Of a stretch of 34,306 nt of DNA, positions 28,148-34,306 are shown in pieces. Source of the DNA: Elusimicrobia bacterium GWB2_63_22 (GTDB taxonomy: Bacteria; Elusimicrobiota; Elusimicrobia; Elusimicrobiales; UBA9959); NCBI GenBank assembly GCA_001799735.1, contig MGUA01000012.1, forward strand, positions 181,873-216,178, given 5' to 3'. Each line of letters opens with the position of its first letter. Within the stretch, counting starts at the first letter, position 1. The notes beneath the pieces were generated by a model, which had not been told where the DNA came from, did not search any database, and saw only the letters and a list, made by a program, of their open reading frames with translations. Both the position numbers and the translations under genes were made by a program.

Positions 28148-28180
28148 ATAAACCCTCGAATAATTTCGAGGGTTTATGCT
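28148..28180 (+). terminator. Second copy of the tRNA-end terminator unit
   Basis: ATAAACCCTCGAA pairs with TTCGAGGGTTTAT over 13 bp around the same TAAT loop, then GCTTTTA. It is preceded by CAACCA exactly as the first copy is by the tRNA CCA end. Compared with the copy at 27816, stem positions 2 and 5 differ and both changes are matched on the other strand, so pairing is preserved. Confidence 0.75.
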
Positions 28181-28182
28181 TT

Positions 28183-28213
28183 TATAATCCTGACAGGCAT
28201 AAAGTAATATAAT
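28183..28213 (+). promoter_or_regulatory. Promoter of pilB-receiver gene, possibly leaderless
   Basis: Two TATAAT boxes are present, at 28183-28188 and 28208-28213. The second ends six bases before the ATG at 28220, so transcription from it would begin at or next to the start codon. No ribosome-binding site is seen before the ATG (ATACCGCT). No good -35 box was found for either. Confidence 0.4.
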
Positions 28214-28219
28214 ACCGCT

Positions 28220-30379
28220 ATGACCGAAACCTGGCGTTTTCGCGACGAATGGATGCTGAAGGCGTTCGCGGGGGTTAAGGGCGTTACGCCCGAACTCCTG
28301 GAACAGTTCCGCGGCGAAAAGAAAAAATATCTTTCCCACGCACTCATGGATTCCGGCGTCATCAGCCAGGACCAGTTCATAAAAGCCGCCGAGATCGTCT
28401 TCAAGGCCAAGTACCTGCCGCTGGGCCCCGAAAAGGTGGACAAGTTCGCGCTGTCCCTGGTGCCGGAGAAGATCTGCCGCAAATACGACCTGGTCCCCGT
28501 CAAGCTGGCCGAAAGCGAGATCTGCGTGGCCATGCTAAACCCGGCGGACATGAACGCCCAGGCTGACGTGGAGGCCATTACCGGCCGCCGGGTCATGCCG
28601 ATGTTCTCCCTGCCGCGCGAGATAGACGCCTGCCTGGATCAGCTCTTCAGCGCGGACACCGTCATCTTCGACCTGCTCAGCAAGGTGGACGCCCCCGACG
28701 AAATAATGATCATGGGGGAAGTGAAGAACGACGAGTCCCAGGACAGCTCCGTCACCTCCCCGGTCATCAAGCTGGTCAACTCCATAATTTCCCAGGCCTA
28801 CCGCAAGCATTCCTCCGACATCCACATCGAGCACGAGGAGAAAGCCAGCCACGTGCGCATAAGGATCGACGGCGAGCTGAAGAACATCATGAAGCTGCCG
28901 CGCCATATAGCCATGGGGCCGGTGGTTTCGCGCATAAAGATCATGTCCGACCTGGACGTGGCCAACCATTTCAGGCCGCAGGACGGGCGCACCAAGATCC
29001 GCATCGGCACGGCGGAGGTGGGGCTGCGCGTCTCTACCCTGCCTACCTCCTACGGCGAGAAAGTGGTGATGCGCATCCTGGACCAGCGGGCGGCGGAAGT
29101 ACCGTTCGAGAAGCTGGGGTTCGCCCCCGAAGTGGTCGCCGGCCTGGACAAGTGCATGACCTCCACGCAGGGGATACTGCTGGTCACCGGCCCGACGGGC
29201 TCCGGCAAGACCACCACCCTTTACTCCATCCTCAACAAGGTCAAGCAGGAAACCACCAACGTGGTCACGGTGGAAGACCCGATAGAGTACAAGCTGGCCG
29301 GCATAAACCAGGTGCAGGTCAACGAGAAACAGGGGCTGAATTTCGCGGCGGTGCTGCGCTCGGTGCTCCGGCAGGACCCGGATATCATCATGGTCGGCGA
29401 GATCCGCGACCATGAGACGGCCGACATCGCCTTCCAGGCGGCCATGACGGGCCACCTGGTGCTTTCTACGCTGCATACCAACGATACCATCTCCACCATC
29501 TCGCGCCTTGTGGACATGGGCGTGGACCGGTTCAAGATCTCTCCCGGTCTGCTGGCCATTACGGCCCAGCGCCTTGTGCGCAAACTCTGCCCGCTCTGCA
29601 GGGAGCAGGTTCCCGCGGCGGAGGCGGACCCGGAGATCCTCCGTGCCCTCGCCGAGCACGGCTTTGAAAAAACTTACTACCGCGCCGTCGGCTGCAAGGG
29701 CTGCGAAAGCTCCGGCTACACCGGGCGCACCTCTATCGTGGAACTTCTGCTGATAGACCCCAAGATCAAGGAACTTATAAATTCCGGCGCCCTGGCCGAA
29801 GCCATCGCGGCGGCCGGCACGGAGAGCGGCGCGCTGCGCACCATAACCAAGGACGCGCTGTGGCACCTGGCTACCGGCCAGACCGACCTTAAAGAGGTGG
29901 AATCCTGCCTGCAGCTAAAGAAAGCCGCGGCGCAGCCCGCCGAGGCCCCGGCGCCGGCGGCCCCGGCCCCTGCCGCCACCGCGGCGCCGGCCGGCAAACC
30001 CAGGGTGATGATCGCCGACGACGACCAGATCATGCGCATGCTGCTGAAGAAGTTCATGGAGAACGCCGGCTACGAGTCCGTCGAGGCCGTGGACGGTGAG
30101 GACGCGCTGACGAAGATAGCCGAGGGGCCGGCGCCGGACCTGCTGGTCACCGACATCAATATGCCCCGCCTTAACGGCTACGACTTGGTAAAAGGCGTCA
30201 GGGGCACGCTGGGGCTGCTGGACCTGCCTGTTATCATGCTTACCACGGAGAATTCCGACAAGAGCCAGGAGCTGGCCTTCCAGCTGGGCGCCGACGACTA
30301 CGTGATAAAGCCTTTCAAAGGCCCGCTGGTGATGGCGCGCATAACCGCGGCCCTGCGCCGTGCCGGGCGGGTGAAGTAG
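28220..30379 (+). CDS. pilB: Type IV pilus/type II secretion ATPase PilB/GspE fused to a receiver domain
   Basis: A 719-residue fusion. Residues 1-150 are the GspE/MshE N-terminal domain; 175-570 the assembly ATPase with Walker A GPTGSGKT (324-331), Asp box VEDPIEY (351-357), Walker B DIIMVGEIRDHET and His box GHLVLSTLHTND, and a zinc knuckle from C457/C460 and C492/C495. A flexible Ala/Pro linker (about 570-593) leads to a CheY-like receiver (595-715) with acidic DDD (600-602), phospho-acceptor D645 in LVTDINMPRLNG, and K in VIKPF. ATP hydrolysis drives pilin polymerisation on the cytoplasmic side of the membrane; the receiver implies direct control by phosphorylation. Other pilus genes (pilC, pilT, pilins) are not in the window. 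GspE for secretion is an alternative to PilB. Confidence 0.88.
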   Translation: MTETWRFRDEWMLKAFAGVKGVTPELLEQFRGEKKKYLSHALMDSGVISQDQFIKAAEIVFKAKYLPLGPEKVDKFALSLVPEKICRKYDLVPVKLAESEICVAMLNPADMNAQADVEAITGRRVMPMFSLPREIDACLDQLFSADTVIFDLLSKVDAPDEIMIMGEVKNDESQDSSVTSPVIKLVNSIISQAYRKHSSDIHIEHEEKASHVRIRIDGELKNIMKLPRHIAMGPVVSRIKIMSDLDVANHFRPQDGRTKIRIGTAEVGLRVSTLPTSYGEKVVMRILDQRAAEVPFEKLGFAPEVVAGLDKCMTSTQGILLVTGPTGSGKTTTLYSILNKVKQETTNVVTVEDPIEYKLAGINQVQVNEKQGLNFAAVLRSVLRQDPDIIMVGEIRDHETADIAFQAAMTGHLVLSTLHTNDTISTISRLVDMGVDRFKISPGLLAITAQRLVRKLCPLCREQVPAAEADPEILRALAEHGFEKTYYRAVGCKGCESSGYTGRTSIVELLLIDPKIKELINSGALAEAIAAAGTESGALRTITKDALWHLATGQTDLKEVESCLQLKKAAAQPAEAPAPAAPAPAATAAPAGKPRVMIADDDQIMRMLLKKFMENAGYESVEAVDGEDALTKIAEGPAPDLLVTDINMPRLNGYDLVKGVRGTLGLLDLPVIMLTTENSDKSQELAFQLGADDYVIKPFKGPLVMARITAALRRAGRVK

Positions 30380-30428
30380 CTGCCGATTTTTTTGTAATAT
30401 ATATCTCGCAGATTTTAGGAGGATACAA

Positions 30429-31181
30429 ATGAAAAAGATACTTCTCGCTGTTTTCGCCTGCTTTATAGCCGGCTCCGCCATGGCCGCGGCCAAGGAGCTG
30501 ACCGAGGACCAGAAGACGCTTTACTTCCTGGGCAAGGCCGTAAGCTCCAAGATAAAGCAGTTCGACTTTACGCCCGAAGAGACCAAGTTCATAGTGCAGG
30601 GCTTTTCCGAAACCCTGGCCGGCAAAGAGCTGAAGCTGGAGGACACCTACGGGATGAAGCTCAACGAGTACCTGGCCAAGAAGCAGGAGGCCATGGTGAC
30701 CAAGGAGAAGGAGAAAGCCAAGCCCTTCCTCGAGAAAATGGCCAAAGAGGCCGGCGCCGTTAAGCTGCCCTCCGGCGTAGTCTACATCCCCGTCAAAGAA
30801 GGCGCCGGCGTTAACCCGACGGCCGCCGACATGGTGAAAGTGCATTACCACGGCACCTTCCCCGACGGCAAGGTTTTTGACTCTTCCGTGGACCGCGGCA
30901 CGCCCGCCGAGTTCCCGCTGGGCGGCGTGATCCCCTGCTGGACCGAGGGCGTGCAGAAAATAAAAGTCGGCGGCAAGGCCCGGCTGGTCTGCCCTTCCGA
31001 CACCGCCTATGGCGACCAGGGCGCCGGCGGGGCCATCCCCGGCGGAGCCACGCTGGTCTTCGAAGTGGAACTGCTCGAGATCCTCAAGCAGCCCGAAGCC
31101 CCCAAGCCTGCCGCTAAACCGGCGGCCAAGCCGGCCGCCAAGCCCGCTAAAAAAGCCGTGAAGGCCGAGCCCAAGAAATAA
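30429..31181 (+). CDS. Exported FKBP-type peptidyl-prolyl isomerase with basic tail
   Basis: A 250-residue folding helper for exported proteins. A signal peptide (MKKILLAVFACFIAGSAMA, cut after residue 19 or 20) precedes an FkpA/Mip-like helical dimerisation region (about 22-110), and the FKBP domain (about 112-220) with VKVHYHGTFPDGKVFDSS, GVIPCWTEGVQKIKVGGKARL and IPGGATLVFEVELL. Trp171 in the GVIPCWTEG motif and the aromatic Y140 fit the proline pocket. The end is a low-complexity tail of PAAK repeats rich in lysine (221-250), perhaps for contact with the envelope. A perfect AGGAGG lies before the ATG, and a strong terminator follows, so it is a single-gene unit. Confidence 0.9.
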   Translation: MKKILLAVFACFIAGSAMAAAKELTEDQKTLYFLGKAVSSKIKQFDFTPEETKFIVQGFSETLAGKELKLEDTYGMKLNEYLAKKQEAMVTKEKEKAKPFLEKMAKEAGAVKLPSGVVYIPVKEGAGVNPTAADMVKVHYHGTFPDGKVFDSSVDRGTPAEFPLGGVIPCWTEGVQKIKVGGKARLVCPSDTAYGDQGAGGAIPGGATLVFEVELLEILKQPEAPKPAAKPAAKPAAKPAKKAVKAEPKK

Positions 31182-31196
31182 CGGTTCAGCCCCAAT

Positions 31197-31228
31197 AAAA
31201 AAGCCCCGGACCTCCGGGGCTTTTTTTT
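31197..31228 (+). terminator. Terminator after the FKBP gene, probably two-way
   Basis: A 14-bp stem (six A, GCCCCGGA; then TCCGGGGC, six T) with a CC loop and further T residues. It lies between convergent genes and, being A-rich on one side and T-rich on the other, would also stop leftward transcription of the ATPase gene. Confidence 0.92.
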
Positions 31229-31240
31229 ATGCTCTGCCGC

Positions 31241-33874
31241 CTACAGCCAGCCGCGGCGGCGGGCCAGTTTTTCGGCTTCTACCGCCAGGAACACCACCGA
31301 GGAGAGGGCGAAGACGCCGGCCAGCTCCCAGGGCGAGAGCGGCTCGGTGCGGAAGAGCCCGTTGAGCCACGGCGTGTAGATGACGGCTCCCTGCAGGCCG
31401 ATGGTCAGGAGCACCGAATACAGCAGCGGCTTGTTGGACAAGAGCCCCATGGAGAACAGGGAGCGCCGCTCCGAGCGTATGGCCAGCGCGTGGCCGAGCT
31501 GGCTGAAGCAGAGCACCGAGAAAACGATGGTCTGCCAGTGCGCCCCGGTCCTGATAGCCCAGGCCTGCGTGCCCAGGCACAGGAAACCCATAAGCAGCCC
31601 CACCCATATCACATGCACGCCCAGCCCGCCGGCGAAAAGGCTTTCGCCGGGCGGCCGGGGGGGCCTTTGCATTACATCCGGTTCGGCGGCTTCGGCCGCC
31701 AGGGCCAGTCCCGGCAGACCGTCGGTGACCAGGTTTATCCACAGGATCTGGATGGGCAGCAGGGGAATGGGCAGGCCCAGGAAGGGCGCCAGGAAGATGG
31801 TCCAGATCTCGCCCGAATTACAGGTCAGCACATAGCGCACGAAGCGCCGGATATTGTCGAAGATCCTGCGGCCTTCGCCTACCGCCTTCACTATCGTGGC
31901 GAAGTTGTCGTCGAGGAGGATCATGTGGGCCGCTTCTTTTGAAACGTCCGTGCCCGTGATGCCCATGGCTATGCCGATATCCGCCCGCTTGAGCGCCGGG
32001 GCGTCGTTGACCCCGTCGCCGGTCATGGCGGCAAAATGCCCGCGCTCCTGCAGCGCTTTTACGATGCGCAGTTTCTGCTCGGGCGCTACCCGCGCGTAAA
32101 CCCTTATGGCCTCTACCCGCGGCGCGAAATCTTCGGGGGAGATCTTTTCCAGTTCCGCGCCGGTCAGCATGGCACCGGCGTCTCCGGGGTTTATTATCCC
32201 CAGGCGTTCGGCTATGTTGCGCGCCGTTACCGGGTGGTCGCCGGTGATCATGACCGGCACTATGCCCGCCGTACGGCATTGGGCCACCGCGGCCCTGGCT
32301 TCTTCCCGGGGCGGGTCGGCTATGCCCGCCAGGCCGATAAAGACCAGGTCCTTCTCGGCGTCGGCCAGGGCGCCCGGGACGGCGTCCCACTGCCTGGCCG
32401 CCAGCCCCAGCACGCGCAGGCCCCGGGCGGCCATCTCCTCGGCCGCGGCGCGGATCTTTTCCTTTCCGTCCTGGGTCAGTCCCGAGGCGGTCATTATCCG
32501 CGAGGAGTTTTCCAGCAGGCCTTCAGCCGCGCCCTTGGTGAGCGAGAAATGGGTCCCGCCCGCCCAGCCGCCCAGCTGCCCCTCGTGGAACGTAGTCATG
32601 CGCTTGCGCTCGGAATCGAAAGGCAGCTCGGCCTTCCTCGGGTGCCTGGCGTCCAGCGCCAGCTTGTCCTGGGCGCCGGCCGCCGCCAGCGCGCAAAGCG
32701 CGGTCTCGGTGGGGTCCCCGGCCCAGCCCCCGTCTTTTTGCAGCGAATCGTTGTTAAGCGCGAAGCCCGCCAGCAGCCGCGTGTAGAGCTCCGGCTGCGG
32801 GGGGGGCTGCCCGGCCGCCAGGAGCTTTCCGTCCAGGTAGACTTCCTCTACCGTCATCTTGTTCTGCGTGAGCGTGCCGGTCTTATCCGTGCAGATGTAG
32901 GTTACCGAGCCCAGGGTCTCCACGGCCAGCAGCTTGCGCACCAGCGCGTTCTGCTTGACCATCCTGCCCGCGCCCAGTGCCAGGGCGATGCTCATGACCG
33001 CGGGCAGCGCCTCGGGGATGGCCGCCACCGCCAGCGAGACGGCCGTCAGGAACATCAGCGCGGGCGCCTCGCCCCGCAGCAGGCCGGAAGCAAAGACCAC
33101 GGCGCAGACGGCCAGCACGGCCCAGGCCAGCTTCTTGCCAAAAACCGTCAGCCGCTTCTGCAGCGGGGTATCTACCTCTTCCTCGTCCTGCAGCATGCCG
33201 GCGATCTTGCCCAGTTCGGTAGCCATGCCGATGGCGGTAACCACGCCCTTGCCCCTGCCGTAGGAGACGGAGGTGCCGCTGTAGGCCATGTTCAGCCTGT
33301 CGCCCAGCGGCAGCGCCTCTCCGGCTATAGGCTCGGAACGCTTCTCCACGGAGAGCGATTCTCCCGTCAGCGCCGCCTCCTCGGCCTTGAGCGAAGCGGA
33401 CTCTAGAAGGCGCAGGTCCGCCGGCACCACACTGCCGGCCTCCAGCAGCACAATGTCGCCCGGCACCAGGGCGGCGGCGGGGATAGACTCGGGTTTTCCG
33501 TCCCGGATCACGGAGGCGGAAGGCGCGGCCATCTTTTTAAGGGCATCCATGGCCTTCTGGGCGCGGTATTCCTGCACGAAACCCATCACCGCGTTAAGGA
33601 TGACTATGGCCCCTATCACGGCGGCGTCCAGCCATTCGCCTATGGCGCCCGACACCAGCGCCGCGGCTATCAGCACGCCTATCATGAAGTCTTTGAACTG
33701 GGCGAGGAACATGGCCAGCGCGCCGCGTTTGGGTTTTTCTTTAAGCGAATTCGGGCCGTGCTTGGCCAGGCGCAGGGCCGCCTCCGCCGGGGACAGCCCG
33801 GACAGGGAGGTGCCCAGCTCTTCTAAAAGCGCCGGGATTTCCTTGTTGTACCAGTTAACGGGATCTGTGGTCAT
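31241..33874 (-). CDS. P2A-type cation-transporting ATPase (Ca2+-ATPase-like)
   Basis: An 877-residue P-type ATPase with the full set of domains: N-terminal cation ATPase domain, actuator with TGES (170-173), phosphorylation motif D330-KTGTLT, nucleotide-binding and hinge TGDGVNDAP, and ten expected membrane helices. Ion-site residues fit the calcium (SERCA-like) class: helix 4 AAIPEALP (284-291), helix 5 CNSGEIW (Asn and Glu positions kept) and helix 6 NLVTDGLPGLAL (Asn, Thr, Asp kept). It therefore probably exports Ca2+ from the cytoplasm; Mn2+ is an alternative. AGGGGG lies before the ATG. It is downstream of, and co-oriented with, a terC-like gene, but a terminator separates the two. Confidence 0.9.
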   Translation of the reverse strand: MTTDPVNWYNKEIPALLEELGTSLSGLSPAEAALRLAKHGPNSLKEKPKRGALAMFLAQFKDFMIGVLIAAALVSGAIGEWLDAAVIGAIVILNAVMGFVQEYRAQKAMDALKKMAAPSASVIRDGKPESIPAAALVPGDIVLLEAGSVVPADLRLLESASLKAEEAALTGESLSVEKRSEPIAGEALPLGDRLNMAYSGTSVSYGRGKGVVTAIGMATELGKIAGMLQDEEEVDTPLQKRLTVFGKKLAWAVLAVCAVVFASGLLRGEAPALMFLTAVSLAVAAIPEALPAVMSIALALGAGRMVKQNALVRKLLAVETLGSVTYICTDKTGTLTQNKMTVEEVYLDGKLLAAGQPPPQPELYTRLLAGFALNNDSLQKDGGWAGDPTETALCALAAAGAQDKLALDARHPRKAELPFDSERKRMTTFHEGQLGGWAGGTHFSLTKGAAEGLLENSSRIMTASGLTQDGKEKIRAAAEEMAARGLRVLGLAARQWDAVPGALADAEKDLVFIGLAGIADPPREEARAAVAQCRTAGIVPVMITGDHPVTARNIAERLGIINPGDAGAMLTGAELEKISPEDFAPRVEAIRVYARVAPEQKLRIVKALQERGHFAAMTGDGVNDAPALKRADIGIAMGITGTDVSKEAAHMILLDDNFATIVKAVGEGRRIFDNIRRFVRYVLTCNSGEIWTIFLAPFLGLPIPLLPIQILWINLVTDGLPGLALAAEAAEPDVMQRPPRPPGESLFAGGLGVHVIWVGLLMGFLCLGTQAWAIRTGAHWQTIVFSVLCFSQLGHALAIRSERRSLFSMGLLSNKPLLYSVLLTIGLQGAVIYTPWLNGLFRTEPLSPWELAGVFALSSVVFLAVEAEKLARRRGWL

Positions 33875-33903
33875 TTGATGTTGCCCCCTGGTGATAATAT
33901 AAC

Positions 33904-33928
33904 AAAAAAGCCCCGGACTCCCGGGGCT
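33904..33928 (-). terminator. Terminator of the terC-like gene
   Basis: GCCCCGG pairs with CCGGGGC (33910-33927) with a four-base loop; read leftwards it is followed by TTTTTTG. It lies 24 bp after the stop of the terC-like gene and only about 30 bp before the start of the ATPase gene. Confidence 0.85.
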
Positions 33929-33951
33929 TATCTGGCGGCTCTAGATTTGCC

Positions 33952-34306
33952 TTATTTCTGTTCAGGCAGGACCACGGGCGGATACTTTATGGCCACCGAC
34001 AGCAGCATGGAGGCCGCCAGGATGCCCAGCACCACGCCCAGCGAGATGAGGGGGTCTATCTTGTAGTAGCCGGAGATGCTCATCTTGACTCCGACGTAGA
34101 AGAGGATGATGGCGATGCCGTACTTGAGGAAGCGGAACAGGTCCATCACCGAGGCCAGCAGGAAATACAGCGAGCGCAGGCCCACCACGGCGAAGACGTT
34201 GGAGGTATAGACGATGAAGGGCTCGCGCGAGATGGCCAGCACGGCAGGGATGGAGTCCACCGCGAAGACCAGGTCGGTGGTCTCGATGACCACCAGGGTG
34301 GCGAAC
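33952..34306 (-). CDS. TerC family membrane protein, C-terminal part
   Basis: The frame is open to the right edge, so the N-terminal part is missing; about 118 residues are seen. The family signature VIETTDLVFAVDSIPAVLAI is followed by SREPFIVYTSNVFAVVGLRS and three further hydrophobic segments, as in the second half of TerC/Alx proteins. These membrane proteins export manganese or help load metals into exported proteins; tellurite resistance is the historical name and needs other ter genes, none of which are visible. The acidic residues of the metal site (E, D, D in the signature) are intact. The partner may be the P-type ATPase downstream, though a terminator intervenes. Confidence 0.88.
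   Translation of the reverse strand, partial: FATLVVIETTDLVFAVDSIPAVLAISREPFIVYTSNVFAVVGLRSLYFLLASVMDLFRFLKYGIAIILFYVGVKMSISGYYKIDPLISLGVVLGILAASMLLSVAIKYPPVVLPEQK

Noticed and set aside
28535-29866. 443-codon leftward frame opposite pilB
   Set aside because: Shadow of the ATPase; composition His/Gly/Val-rich and no start signal.
32036-33406. 456-codon rightward frame opposite the P-type ATPase
   Set aside because: Shadow of a gene with all P-type ATPase motifs.

Overview
This 34.3 kb window is high-GC bacterial chromosome with tightly packed genes. It holds 27 protein genes (two cut off by the window edges), one decayed gene and one tRNA. The gene content (periplasmic PAP-like phosphatase, secreted carboxypeptidase, type IV pilus ATPase, 2-oxoacid:ferredoxin oxidoreductase, phosphoketolase, Fe-type superoxide dismutase, polyferredoxin) suggests a didermic, mainly anaerobic but oxygen-exposed organism. 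The PilB ATPase fused to a receiver domain and the general gene style would fit an Elusimicrobiota-like lineage, but that is a low-confidence inference; no rRNA or universal marker protein is present.

Layout. 1-2200: the start of a membrane protein of the spermidine-synthase/MFS type runs leftwards; facing right is a three-gene block of a membrane polyferredoxin, a small zinc ribbon and a CcdA/DsbD_2-like membrane protein with paired cysteines, a likely membrane redox module. 2200-3700: a secreted M14 carboxypeptidase with its own promoter, a paired dyad operator and a terminator. 3700-5170: a hairpin-rich spacer, then a leftward pair (DUF2156-like and GNAT proteins). 5217-13184: a LACC1/PgeF-type purine phosphorylase; a leftward operon of a large CHASE3-PAS hybrid kinase and a YfcA-like transporter; then rightward adenine deaminase overlapping a secreted metallophosphatase. 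PgeF, Ade and the phosphatase together look like purine scavenging.

13250-20300 looks less GC-rich by eye and accessory: a 49-residue lmo0937-type membrane protein behind a dyad, a DUF6629 membrane protein, a FAD oxidoreductase on the other strand, two adjacent histidine kinase/receiver hybrids without any DNA-binding output domain, and the frameshifted remnant of a PRC-barrel gene. 20330-27660 returns to metabolism: an Lpd-like flavoprotein, SodB, the two-subunit KorAB oxidoreductase and phosphoketolase.

27700-28200 is the most unusual non-coding stretch: an initiator tRNA-Met with atypical identity pairs, a terminator, about 280 bp of nested inverted repeats that include pieces matching the tRNA T-arm, then a second copy of the tRNA-end/terminator unit whose stem differs by two compensated base-pair changes. 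It leads into a possibly leaderless pilB-receiver fusion gene. The window ends with a secreted FKBP isomerase, a P2A-type cation ATPase and the C-terminal part of a TerC-like protein. No CRISPR array, insertion sequence, integrase, toxin-antitoxin pair or phage gene was recognised.
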